A stretch of 64,000 bases of DNA from Sarocladium kiliense (taxonomy: Eukaryota > Ascomycota > Sordariomycetes > Hypocreales > Sarocladiaceae): contig JAUZTG010000008.1 in assembly GCA_030734395.1 (NCBI GenBank), positions 248,001 through 312,000 on the forward strand, in the 5' to 3' direction. The notes beneath the pieces are model-generated. The model was given only the letters and a program-made list of their open reading frames with translations, was not told the DNA's origin and searched no databases. This document shows, piece after piece, positions 10,169 to 19,106 of this stretch. Every line of letters starts with the position of its first letter. Positions within the stretch are counted from its first letter, which is position 1. A program made the position numbers and the translations under genes.

Positions 10169-11713
10169 TCAATACATTTCATATCGCCAGTTCAGCGACA
10201 CCATCTCCTCCGTCACACCGCCCTTGACGACCTTAGCAATCTCCTCCGGATCACCCGAGTCAAGACGCCTGTTCTCCCGCAGAACCAACCACCTGTACCC
10301 AGTAATGACCGTAGCAAAGATGAAAGCACAGCCCATAAGCGTCCCAAATGCCGCATAGAACTGCGGTGGCGCGTAGTAGAGGTACGATGCCCAGATGTTT
10401 GAAGTTCCTCCGATGGCGTTGACCAGTGCTGAGGCGGCTGCTCGCTTCGACGTTGGTCGTGCCAGGTGGAGGTTGATGGTCTTGTAAAGCAGAAGCTGGG
10501 GGCCAACAGATGCAAATGGGAGAATCATCATGGAGAAGTACCGGGCGCCGACGTTGACTGTCGCCATGGGGATGATGTACATGCCCACGGATATGGAGAT
10601 GCAGATCAGGATGATGGGGTACACCATGTTCTTGCGATCTGAGTACCACATGAGTCCGTAGTACACGCCACCAGCGAGGATGTAGGGCGGCGCAGTCAGC
10701 AAAAGGCTTGTGGTGCCGCTGAAGCCGAGTGAAGCCACGATTGTCGGGAAGAAGTTGGCGATGGATCCCTGAGCCTGGGACAGCATGTTGCATAGAATCA
10801 TCAGCTGTAGTTTGGGATCCTTCAGCGCCTTGAGGAAACCCTGAAGTACAGGCTCATCATGCGCTCCCTCGGCTGCTCCAGCTGTCGACTCGATCCGCCA
10901 GACTGCAAGGTCTCGCTCTATGGGCCTGAGCATTCGGCTGTTGTAAGGGAACTCGGGCATGAAGAAAGCGCAGATGAACCCAATGCCCACAGTGGCGGAC
11001 CCTTCAATAATGAATAGCCACTGCCAGCCACGGATGCCGTGCAGGCCGTCCATTTGAAAAATGCCAGCCGCAAGAAGACCCCCAAAGGCGTTTCCAACCT
11101 GCTGAGCAATATAAAGACTGGCGATGCGCTTCCCGAGCTCAGTCTTGGTATACCAGGCCGAAAGATAGTAGATTGCGCCAGGGAAGAATACAGCTTCGGC
11201 AATTCCAAGAATGGCACGCACGGCAAGCAATTGCTGATACGTTCGGACAGCGGCGGTTGCGGCAGAGATACTGCCCCATATGACCACAGCGCAGCAAATG
11301 TACATGCCAGGTCGAGAGATCTTGGCAATGATGAGGTTGCTGGGGATCTGGAAGGGCAGGTAGCCGACGAAGAGAATGGAGATTGCGGTTGCAAACTCCT
11401 GCGTGCTCATGTTGAGGTCGTCCATGATGCCTTGGAGCTTTGCAGCCGCCAGGTTCTGCCGATCGATGTAGTTGAGGATGTACAGAATGCCGATGATGGG
11501 CAAGATGGTCAGGTCAATCTTGCGCACCAGCTTCTTGTTCAGGGCAGCCATCTCCTCTGCGCTGTAGTTTCGGAGGCTCTCAGGCATGCGGTCAGATCCA
11601 AAGCCAACGCTGTGGACCTCGCCCTCAGCTCGAGATGCGGTGGAGGCGCTGTCCTTCATGTCTGATGCGAGCACGGCCATGACAACGGTAGTGGTTGCTG
11701 GTTGCTTTCCCAA
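10169..11713 (-). CDS. MFS transporter, anion:cation symporter (ACS/Dal5-like) family
   Basis: A single exon of 514 residues. The N-terminal cytosolic region leads into a Leu-Val-Arg-Lys-Ile-Asp start of TM1 and an Asn-Tyr-Ile-Asp-Arg-Gln-Asn-Leu motif after it. That is typical of the ACS family, which includes yeast Dal5, Tna1, Vht1 and Fen2, and which moves organic anions such as allantoate, nicotinate, biotin or pantothenate into the cell. Twelve hydrophobic segments are visible with a central polar loop around residues 270-300. The length is usual for the family. It is divergent from the HpcH/HpaI aldolase across 1.07 kb containing the shared palindrome, suggesting uptake of the compound the neighbouring enzymes degrade. 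The substrate cannot be read from sequence. Confidence 0.88.
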   Translation of the reverse strand: MGKQPATTTVVMAVLASDMKDSASTASRAEGEVHSVGFGSDRMPESLRNYSAEEMAALNKKLVRKIDLTILPIIGILYILNYIDRQNLAAAKLQGIMDDLNMSTQEFATAISILFVGYLPFQIPSNLIIAKISRPGMYICCAVVIWGSISAATAAVRTYQQLLAVRAILGIAEAVFFPGAIYYLSAWYTKTELGKRIASLYIAQQVGNAFGGLLAAGIFQMDGLHGIRGWQWLFIIEGSATVGIGFICAFFMPEFPYNSRMLRPIERDLAVWRIESTAGAAEGAHDEPVLQGFLKALKDPKLQLMILCNMLSQAQGSIANFFPTIVASLGFSGTTSLLLTAPPYILAGGVYYGLMWYSDRKNMVYPIILICISISVGMYIIPMATVNVGARYFSMMILPFASVGPQLLLYKTINLHLARPTSKRAAASALVNAIGGTSNIWASYLYYAPPQFYAAFGTLMGCAFIFATVITGYRWLVLRENRRLDSGDPEEIAKVVKGGVTEEMVSLNWRYEMY

Positions 11714-12302
11714 GCAGAAAGGAGTAGACTTGAGACAGAATGGGGTAGAGAAGAGATCTCAGAGAAAGAATTGGCCAAGGACAGAATACCAGAGAGGATG
11801 GTTTCGCCCTCCGAGGAGAGAGGTTGAAGGGACAGAGAAGGTGTAGAAGGCAGACGACTCTCTCGAATCAGTGGCCAGTCAAACTGGGTAGATTCGTCGG
11901 ATGTCTGAGTGACTGAGACAAGCTGATGATTCTGGAGAGCAGTTGGGAGCCAGACAGCATCCTTTATCAACAACCAGACAAGCCTGTCCTCCCCAAGCCG
12001 CCAGATACGATATCACGCCTGGAGATAAAGCTAGGCGTTTGGAACGCCCGAGCCATCACAAGTACCCGCCAGTACGGTGACAAACCCCTAGTCGGTACGA
12101 ATCTGGGGAAGAAGGGAGTCGGGGAGCTCCACAAAGCTGGGCCAGAAGCACGACGATAACCGCCATTCAGAAGCAGGAAGACGTTGCTGACCCGGCGGCC
12201 CCCCAAGTTTCGGTGGATAGCGATATTCCCTGGGCGACATGCCGATTGGAGGGCCGGGAGACGAGCGATAGCGGACATGCTAGGATGGCTTGGGGCTAGG
12301 CT

Positions 12303-12322
12303 GGGGGGGGGGGGGGGGGGGG
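12303..12322 (+). repeat. Homopolymeric run of 20 G
   Basis: Twenty consecutive G lie 36 bp before the palindrome in the transporter/aldolase promoter. Such a tract can slip in replication and can form quadruplex DNA. Its exact length in the assembly should be treated with caution. Confidence 0.9.
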
Positions 12323-12357
12323 CAATTGAGCTGTCGTGAAGTTTGGGTGAGGGTTTT

Positions 12358-12373
12358 GGGAGGAGCTCCTCCC
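12358..12373. promoter_or_regulatory. 16-bp perfect palindrome, candidate operator (copy 1)
   Basis: GGGAGGAGCTCCTCCC reads the same on both strands. Its first 15 bases recur exactly at 14805-14819 in the other divergent promoter of the group. The perfect two-fold symmetry suggests binding by a dimeric regulator; this is inference. Confidence 0.65.
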
Positions 12374-12414
12374 GGTGGATCCTGGGCGGAGGAGCACGAT
12401 GCAATGGGCACAAA

Positions 12415-12441
12415 CCTTGCCATGCCTTGCCTTGCCTTGCT
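12415..12441 (+). repeat. CCTTG-type microsatellite
   Basis: The sequence CCTTGC recurs as an imperfect 5-6 bp tandem series (CCTTGC, CATG, then CCTTG repeats) in the aldolase upstream region. Confidence 0.7.
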
Positions 12442-12529
12442 TCGTCTTACACGTTGGGCAATCACTCACTCCCTCAGTTTATCTCTTACCTAAAGTAGCC
12501 TGACAGCAAGGCGACTGGCCGTGCTCATG

Positions 12530-12553
12530 GAGCTCACGACGAGCTCAACCTCG
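12530..12553 (+). promoter_or_regulatory. Paired GAGCTC elements upstream of aldolase
   Basis: GAGCTC at 12530 is followed five bases later by GAGCTCAACCTCG at 12541. The second matches, with one inserted A, the GAGCTCACCTCG seen twice in the RidA/oxygenase promoter. Confidence 0.5.
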
Positions 12554-12787
12554 GGCTGGGCATATCGCGACATCCACCACTGGGAGGAGCAGTATTCACA
12601 GCCATGGAGTCCCCATTATCGTTTGCGTATCTACCATATGCGCGGTCATCTTATCTCCCTGTTTCTTCTTTTTTATATCGCCTTCTTTAATACAAAACTG
12701 TCATACACCGGTATAAGCTTCACAATTCATTCGCTGCCTTATCTTCCCCATTCAGAGTAACCCCCCTGACAGCACTTACACGCAACC

Positions 12788-13594
12788 ATGGCCTACCCGT
12801 ATCCCACCGCCCACACAACCAGCATTCAAAACCCGCGGTTGCGAGTGCTGAACCAGCTCAAGGCTGGCGAGTTTCCGCTCCTGACCTTCATGGCCATTCC
12901 CTCAGTGCGCCAGGCTCAGATCGTCGCCCTGACAGGCCTCGATGGCATCATTGTCGATGCCGAGCATGGCCACATCGGCGACGACTCCATGCACAACTCT
13001 GTCGCTGCCATTGCTGCCCTGGGCGTCTCACCGTTTATCCGAATCCGCGGCCCTTCCCACGACATTATCAAGCGTGCGCTCGACACGGGCGCTCATGGAA
13101 TTGTCGTCCCACAGATCAACACCGCCGAAGAAGCTGAGCAGATTGTCCAATCCGCCAAGTTCCCTCCCCAAGGCGTCCGTGGCCAGGGTTCAGCCTTCCC
13201 AGCCATTGCGCACGGTCTCACAACCCCGGAGTACATGAAGTCAGCGAACCAGACCACCCTAACCATCATCCAAATCGAGACGCGCGCCGGTCTCGAGAAC
13301 GTCGATGCCATCTGCGCTGTCCCTGGCGTGGACATGGTCTTCATTGGGCCCAACGACCTGGCGCAGTCTCTGCTTGGCTATGTTCCTGCACGCGGAGATG
13401 AGCCGGAGTTTGTGGCGGCGATTGACAAGATTATTGAGTCGGGGAGAAGGCATGGGAAGTTCGTCGCTCGGATGGTGAATGATGGTGCGGCGGCGAAGGA
13501 GGCCAAGAAGAGATATGATATGGTCGCTGTGACGGGCGACACGAAGGCGATCCAGAATTGGTACATCGCTGAGTTTGAGATTGCCCGGTCATAG
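12788..13594 (+). CDS. HpcH/HpaI-family aldolase (class II 4-hydroxy-2-oxo-acid aldolase)
   Basis: A single exon of 268 residues, the normal family length. The TIM-barrel landmarks are clear: Asp-Ala-Glu-His-Gly (His60), an Arg-Ile-Arg-Gly strand (about 85-88), Glu164 in Ile-Glu-Thr-Arg-Ala-Gly, and Asp190 in Ile-Gly-Pro-Asn-Asp-Leu. These supply the catalytic His and the metal-binding Glu and Asp of this family. Members reversibly cleave 4-hydroxy-2-oxo acids to pyruvate (or oxaloacetate) and an aldehyde, a late step in aromatic or sugar-acid breakdown. An ATG context of CAACC precedes the start. It shares a promoter region with the ACS transporter and lies tail to tail with the RidA-like gene. 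Cytosolic; the substrate is unknown. Confidence 0.9.
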   Translation: MAYPYPTAHTTSIQNPRLRVLNQLKAGEFPLLTFMAIPSVRQAQIVALTGLDGIIVDAEHGHIGDDSMHNSVAAIAALGVSPFIRIRGPSHDIIKRALDTGAHGIVVPQINTAEEAEQIVQSAKFPPQGVRGQGSAFPAIAHGLTTPEYMKSANQTTLTIIQIETRAGLENVDAICAVPGVDMVFIGPNDLAQSLLGYVPARGDEPEFVAAIDKIIESGRRHGKFVARMVNDGAAAKEAKKRYDMVAVTGDTKAIQNWYIAEFEIARS

Positions 13595-14035
13595 AATACA
13601 AGTGCCCCTTTAGACTCTGCTTGGATTATAGATGGAATTATGGGAAAATAAAATTTTGTGTTCAGTCGATCATGTTCATCTTGTGCAAAAGCGAAGGATG
13701 GCAGACGTGATGTGACGATGATGCACAGCCTGCATGCTTTCAAGTTAGCATGGTCTGGGGTGAACTCGACAATATACTCAATACAAGACAGTGACGCCGT
13801 CAAAGGGGACGAACAGATTGCTCAAGGCGAGGAAAACCTTCAAAGCTCTCGTTCCAGAATGACGATGGCATGACCAGGGTTCATCACCCAATGTGCTAGG
13901 GACCAGCAGGCCGAGCAGTGTCTTCTTACGAAGCAAACTCATCAGGATTGTTGAATACACATTGGTTGTAATATTTTCTAATTTGTATGCATCCTAACAT
14001 AGTCTAGATATCCCAATGAAACCCCCCATCCTGCG
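13595..14035. other. Intergenic, convergent 3' ends of aldolase and RidA-like gene
   Basis: 441 bp contain an AATAAAATT polyadenylation-like sequence just after the aldolase. Nothing else is recognisable. Confidence 0.6.
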
Positions 14036-14526
14036 TTACACTGCAGCAATGCATTCAATCTCAATCACAGTGCCATCACCCGGGGGCAGAGCCTGGAGAC
14101 AAGAGCGCGAGGGCATTGGCTGGGGCAAAAAGTCGATGTACACCTCGTTCATGGCAGCAAAGTCCTTCATGTCTGCCAGATACACATTGTACTTGACGAC
14201 TTGCTCCAGGGACGACCCGGAAAGTTCGAGCACCTCTTTGAGGTTTTGCAGAACCTTGCGCTGTTATCAGAGCCATCTTGTTAGTAATCTAATCATATGC
14301 ACGTGAGCTTTTAGAGGAAATTGACTTACAGTGGCTTGCTTAATCTCACCGGTGGCGGTCTGTCCTGCGCAGAATACAAGGCCGGGGACCTTTGTCGCTG
14401 GACCTATCGTACAGTCAGTCTATGGTGTTCACCGGCCGTGTGGCAATTAGATGCTTTGGCAGGGATTGACCTACAGTTGTGAGGCTTGGGGGGGAACTTC
14501 TCGGAGGAAATGAGTTGTCGAGACAT
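14036..14526 (-). CDS. RidA/YjgF/YER057c-family deaminase
   Basis: Three exons (14526-14475, 14403-14330, 14260-14036) join at GTAGGT/ATAG and GTAAGT/ACAG junctions into 116 residues, a little shorter than typical RidA (about 130). The C-terminal signature Ser-Arg-Ser-Cys, then a Leu-Pro-Pro-Gly turn and Ile-Glu-Ile-Glu-Cys-Ile-Ala, matches the conserved Arg, Cys and Glu of the RidA active site. A Phe-Cys-Ala-Gly-Gln strand starts exon 2. RidA proteins hydrolyse reactive enamine/imine intermediates to keto acids and ammonia; relatives deaminate 2-aminomuconate. It is divergent from the 2-oxoglutarate oxygenase across a promoter with the shared palindrome. Here it may deaminate a pathway intermediate feeding the aldolase (inference). 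Confidence 0.85.
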
Positions 14527-14761
14527 TGTGCTTGGTGTACTGGAACTGGTGGTTGACTGTTGTCTGTGTTCTTTTTGACAGGGGTGAAGAAGTCTGAATT
14601 GCCGATGGAAGCTTGGGTCAAAAGCGGCTTTTGATACCAGGCATTCCAGATTTCTTTGTCTCAAATAATGTTCTAGGTTTCTCCACTTTGCGGCTTTTGA
14701 AGACCTGTCTTCGGCTATTGATTGCATATCGCCTTCAACGCATGGCGGCTATAGGATCACA

Positions 14762-14774
14762 GGAGCTCACCTCG
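14762..14774 (+). promoter_or_regulatory. 13-bp element GGAGCTCACCTCG, copy 1
   Basis: GGAGCTCACCTCG is repeated exactly 118 bp downstream at 14880-14892 and flanks the palindrome at 14806. Its core is half of the palindrome arm. Confidence 0.55.
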
Positions 14775-14804
14775 TAGTTATCTCAGCATCCGCAGTCTTT
14801 ATCT

Positions 14805-14819
14805 GGGAGGAGCTCCTCC
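14805..14819. promoter_or_regulatory. Palindromic element, candidate operator (copy 2)
   Basis: GGGAGGAGCTCCTCC is identical over 15 bases to 12358-12372. The inner 14 bases form a perfect palindrome. It lies between the divergent RidA-like and oxygenase genes, about 280 bp and 445 bp from their starts. Confidence 0.65.
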
Positions 14820-14879
14820 GTCCCACTTATTCCCGAGTCTATCGCACTTGATCGGCACTGGGTGTTAGTGCCAGCAGGG

Positions 14880-14892
14880 GGAGCTCACCTCG
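14880..14892 (+). promoter_or_regulatory. 13-bp element GGAGCTCACCTCG, copy 2
   Basis: Exact second copy of the element at 14762-14774, same orientation. A variant with one extra A is at 12541 in the transporter/aldolase promoter. Confidence 0.55.
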
Positions 14893-15264
14893 CCAGCGAT
14901 ACGGGCTGCGGGGGGACTATGTGGAGTTGTAAGCCGCCAGGAAGACGCTTGCGAAGGTCGCAGGCCAGAGGCTGTTTGTCCCAATCGCCACGGACCCCTC
15001 TGCATACCAAACAAACCGCGGATTGTATCGCCGCTAGGATGCTCTATCTGCTCCTCTGCTATTTGTTCCCATCTTCATCAGCTCGACCAATGTCGGGTGG
15101 GGCGGAGCAGGTCTGTCGGTTGGCCCTCCTGCAAGGTGGAAGATATAAGATGCTGGTATGGATTCGACTCTAGCTCTAGCTTTAGGAGGTAGTAGTTGGA
15201 TAACTTGAAGTCTCTCAACTAGACTCTTATCTTCATAACCTGAGTTTACCTTGAATTCTGAACT

Positions 15265-16650
15265 ATGGCGCCTGCTGCGCAATTCCAGCCCCCTCCGGCC
15301 GACCTCCCCGGCAAGCCGCACGTTCCTGACTGGATCCCCCCTCCAGTCACTCAGCAGAAGGAGTCCTTCGCAGAACTCAGCTCTATTGATCTATCTCTAC
15401 TTGACTCGGAGGACCCTGATGTTGTCAATGGCTTGGTGCAGCAAGCGAAGCGGGCCATTCGAGAGGATGGCTTCCTCTTCCTTGAGAACTACGGTGTCTC
15501 GCTGGAGCAGGTAGGCACAACCATAGTACAGGCAGCGCTAAAGGAAGCTTCGTTGACATGAAGGGAAACAGCTTCACAGGCAATTCGCCATAGCACAGTA
15601 TTTGTACAAGAACATCAGCGAGGAAGACAAGGAGCGGCTTCTCTTCAATCCCGAGACCGGCAAGTGGTCTGGTTACAAGCATCCTTATGGCTTCAAGGTA
15701 CGTGGCTTCGAGCGATATAATCTAATCAGATTCTTATGCTGGCTTTGTGCTTAGAGACACCGCGCGACCCCTGATGGCATCGAGCAGTTCAACTGGTACA
15801 AGGACGACTGGGACAATCTGCAAGAGCGCACCCCCAAATGTCTTCTCCCATTCATGGACGAGATTGAGGCTTTCTGCAACTATCTCACCAAATCCGTCAA
15901 CAGGCGACTTCTGAAGCTCTTCTCTCGTGTTCTGGAGCTTCCGGATGACTACCTATGGGACAAAGTCCAATCCCATGGCAGTCCTACCGGCGAGGGATAC
16001 TTCCGCCACGCCCTCTTCAGACCAGTTGAGAAATCCACCGAGGAAGCCTCCAAGGGCCTTCGGATGCACGGCCACACTGACTTCGGCCTGACTACTTTAC
16101 TCTTCTCTGTTCCGATCTCTTGTCTTCAGATCTGGGGCCGCGATGAGAAATGGTACTATGTGCCATATAAACCCGGCGCGCTGGTCATCAACATCGGCGA
16201 TACTCTGGAGATTGTCTCTGGAGGACACTTCAAAGCTACGCGGCACCGTGTCTACAAGCCTCCTGCTGATCAGCTTCACGAGGAACGTCTCTCGCTCGTT
16301 CTGTTTAACAGTTCCGTTGGTGATCTGAAGATGACGCCTGCATACGGTGAGTACCACTGGTACATCAAGTCCCCTTCCGTGTGCTAAGCTAAAGCAATCT
16401 TGCAGAATCACAATTGATCCAGCGTGAGGGCTGCGTCGAGGAACAGGGCGTTTACTACGAGTACAAGAGACGCATGGCACAGGGAGGCGAAATCCCTACG
16501 AACCGCCAGTGGCGTGAGATCCAGATTGCCACGGCTACCGATCCTACAGATACAGTACGAAACCGCATTGGAGCGGATCAAGTCATCATTGATGGCAAGG
16601 TCATGCAGCAGCGCGAGTACATGGGTCTCAAGGTGGTCTTGCCCGTGTAG
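15265..16650 (+). CDS. Fe(II)/2-oxoglutarate-dependent oxygenase (IPNS-like fold)
   Basis: Four exons (15265-15510, 15572-15697, 15755-16346, 16406-16650) close into 402 residues. The facial triad is visible: His231-x-Asp233 in His-Gly-His-Thr-Asp-Phe-Gly, and His288 in Thr-Arg-His-Arg-Val. Arg302 in Glu-Arg-Leu-Ser-Leu is placed to bind 2-oxoglutarate. The N-terminal half has the Gly-Phe-Leu-Phe-Leu-Glu-Asn-Tyr-Gly-Val strand typical of the DIOX_N domain. The enzyme would hydroxylate or desaturate a small molecule using O2 and 2-oxoglutarate in the cytosol. It shares a promoter with the RidA-like gene. The tail after the barrel (about 80 residues) is longer than in plant relatives. The substrate is unknown. 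Confidence 0.9.
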
Positions 16651-18194
16651 ATATCTCCTAGAGTTCGACGGGTTCAGAGCGACACCTTCATGGATAACGA
16701 ATCCCCCCTTCGCACTGTTGTCCACAAGCTGCTGGGCTCAGGCAGATACCATATGTAATCTAGGCCCGAGATTTGTGAAATCAACGAAGACTTGTACTTG
16801 AGCAACGCGAGTGAGCCTGAGTGATATGGATGCTACCAATGAGTGTATGATTGGATCAAAGGATGATTCCCTGGGAGCGTCGTGTCTGAAGGTGTATCAA
16901 GAAGGTAGTTATACTGCCAACTTGCTGCAAAACAACGTAGCGACAATACTCTGACCTATCCTAACCCGTCTTTTTGCTTTGGCTGCTGTTGTATTTGGGT
17001 GCATTCTTGATAGTTATAGTGCTTTACATGGTAGGTACCATGTCGAAGCCCGAGTAATGTGTCTGAAAGGTAAATCTAAATATTATTATGCAACTGTCTA
17101 CACCGTCCAGGAACTTAGTCACCTTATGTTGAACTTCTCGTCGTTTTCGGGTTCAATAGCACTGTAGTGACAACGACGCCGGTGGTTTAGCTCCCTGCAA
17201 GTGGGTAAAAGCCTAACCCTGGAATATACTTACTATGGTAGGTTGTAAAGACCCTAACTAACGCTGATAAGATTTTGAATTCAGTGGAATACCCTAGAGT
17301 ACGTAAATAGTTCGCTTTTCATTAAAAAAATCCATGTTTGAATAGAGAAATAAAACTTATATTAAAGCTAAGTCCTTTATATAATCACATCATTTCAAAG
17401 CAAAAAAAAAAAAAAAAGGAATATAATTATTTAACAGCTAAATTAGGTACCCACTAGCGTGTGACTGGTAGCCAATATGGGGCGCAGGCTCGCCTCGCCT
17501 GTGAGGGCATCTCTATACACACTCCCCTCAGGAACAAGCGCGCTCTGCACTAGACCAGGGGCAGAACACCACAGGAGGGGTGAGGGCAACGCGGGCTGAG
17601 ACTCAGCCCTTCGAGTGTCGATCCAGAACCGCCATCGTCACACAGGTTGCATGCGCCACGAGCCAGATGATCGTATCTTGTACTCACGGGTCTCTCCGAA
17701 TCGTTACAGTGGAGCTCACAAGAAACAAGAAAGACACGGCAGAGAGTTCAGAGAACGCGGAGAGCGCGAGAGACAGAGTGTTGGTGATACAGGCTGTGAA
17801 ACCCACTCGGCTTCGCGCGATAGACGCGCCACCTTTGGCGCTGTTGCTGGTGTCTGTTCCCTTCTGTCAACCCTGCCTAGAGCTTTCGCCCGGCGCTTTT
17901 CGATTAACTTCATCGAGGCATTGAGGACTGTTCATTGGTTGCTGGAAGCCGTGACGAACATGACTGAAAGGGGACTTTCTTCGCAAATTGATTGAAAATA
18001 GCACACAAGACTCCGAAATGGCTGCGTCATCGTCTACGTCGTTATGTTGTTAGTCTGCGATGAGCCTAGGCCATCAACTCCCGTGTGGGCCCCTCCAACG
18101 GATCATCACTATAGACCACGAATGTCGCCGACAAGTCGCCGTCTCTCGAATATATATCCCGATCTGATGTACATCAAGGAACCTCATCTCAGCA
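16651..18194. other. Intergenic between oxygenase and NmrA-like gene
   Basis: 1.54 kb contain the oxygenase 3' UTR, an AT-rich island, and a more GC-balanced stretch leading to the NmrA-like gene. GAGCTC occurs once (17712, in TGGAGCTCACA). A TATATAT at about 18150 could serve the next gene. ORFs here lack motifs, and I see no gene. Confidence 0.6.
17310..17445. repeat. AT-rich island with A16 run, possible decayed repeat
   Basis: About 135 bases are very AT-rich, including 16 consecutive A at 17402-17417. The composition is like the island at 3.1-3.3 kb. It could be a relic of a transposon 3' end; no element structure is visible. Confidence 0.35.
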
Positions 18195-19106
18195 ATGTCA
18201 AAAATGAATCGATCTTTCTTGATAGTGGGCGGCACCGGCCAACAGGGCAGAGCAACCATAGACGCACTCCAATCGTCGGCGTCCGACCAGGCGCCCTGTC
18301 GCATCTTGGTTCTGACCAGATCCGTGGCCTCGCCGAAATCTCAAAGCCTTCAAGCTACATATCCAGATATCACCCTTGTCGAAGGCGACACACGTAAGCC
18401 GGCAAATATTTTCGCAGAGAACCCAGAGATCTCCGCGGTGTTCCTCGTCACCACACCTCCCAGCGATGAGGAACAAGCTCTGCCGTTTATCGAAGCTGCA
18501 GTCGCGCCAGGCACAAACATAGACCATGTCGTCTTTTCCAGCGTTGACCGAGGCGGTGACCAAGCCAGCTGGAATGAGCCAACCCAAGTGCCACATTTTG
18601 CTGCCAAACACCGCATCGAGTTGCAACTGCGCACACTTTGTGAGAAGGCAGGCAAGAGGTGGACTATTCTCAGACCAACCGGATTCATGGACACGTACAA
18701 CCCTGGGTTTTTCGGCAAGATGATGGCTTCTCTGTGGGCACAGGGCATGCCGGCAGACCGACGAATGCAGCTAATCAGCACACACGACATTGGCGTGTTC
18801 GCCGCGAATGCACTGTTGCATCCGGATGAATGGGCGGGTAAGGCAGTAGGCTTGGCAGGCGACGAGTTGAGCTTTGAAGAGTTGCAGGAAACCTTCCGGC
18901 GCGTGGTTGGCAAGGAGCTTCCTCAGACTTACGGCTTGTTGGCTCAGGGTGTTTTGTGGTGGGTGGAGGATGCTCAGACGAGCTTTGAGTGGTTCAGAAC
19001 GGCTGGTTATGGTGCGGATATCAAGAGTCTGCGGGAACAGGAACCTGGGCTGCAAACTTTTGAGAGATGGCTTTTGGACTCTAGTGAGTGGAAAGAGAGG
19101 AAGTGA
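18195..19106 (+). CDS. NmrA-like NAD(P)-binding protein
   Basis: A single exon of 303 residues. The N-terminus carries the Rossmann loop Gly12-Gly-Thr-Gly-Gln-Gln-Gly18, which is characteristic of NmrA-like atypical short-chain dehydrogenases. It is followed by an Asp-Thr-Arg-Lys-Pro acid-loop region and a Phe-Ser-Ser-Val-Asp-Arg-Gly strand. Later motifs (Leu-Arg-Pro-Thr-Gly-Phe-Met, then an Asp-Ile-Gly-Val-Phe-Ala turn) are usual for HSCARG/NmrA proteins. These either sense the NADP+/NADPH balance or reduce quinones and related substrates, with the catalytic Tyr-x3-Lys often missing, as it appears to be here. Position next to the oxygenase suggests, without proof, membership of the same gene group; its upstream region has only one GAGCTC. 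Confidence 0.88.
   Translation: MSKMNRSFLIVGGTGQQGRATIDALQSSASDQAPCRILVLTRSVASPKSQSLQATYPDITLVEGDTRKPANIFAENPEISAVFLVTTPPSDEEQALPFIEAAVAPGTNIDHVVFSSVDRGGDQASWNEPTQVPHFAAKHRIELQLRTLCEKAGKRWTILRPTGFMDTYNPGFFGKMMASLWAQGMPADRRMQLISTHDIGVFAANALLHPDEWAGKAVGLAGDELSFEELQETFRRVVGKELPQTYGLLAQGVLWWVEDAQTSFEWFRTAGYGADIKSLREQEPGLQTFERWLLDSSEWKERK

Larger units (their letters stand above)
11714..12787. promoter_or_regulatory. Divergent promoter, ACS transporter / aldolase
   Basis: 1.07 kb hold both promoters. The region contains four GAGCTC hexamers (12124, 12363, 12530, 12541), one inside a 16-bp perfect palindrome. It also has a run of 20 G and a CCTTG-type microsatellite. A TTTTATATC element at about 12670 could be the TATA region for the aldolase. 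A 77-codon ATG frame at 12527-12760 overlaps this element and is probably chance. Confidence 0.65.
14527..15264. promoter_or_regulatory. Divergent promoter, RidA-like gene / oxygenase
   Basis: 738 bp hold three GAGCTC hexamers (14763, 14810, 14881) within 120 bp. One is in the 14-bp palindrome and two are in identical 13-bp repeats. An AGATATAAG sequence near 15139 could be the oxygenase TATA region. Confidence 0.65.

Noticed and set aside
12527..12760. 77-codon ATG frame just before the aldolase
   Set aside because: It spans the likely TATA region and carries no motif; most likely a chance frame in the promoter.
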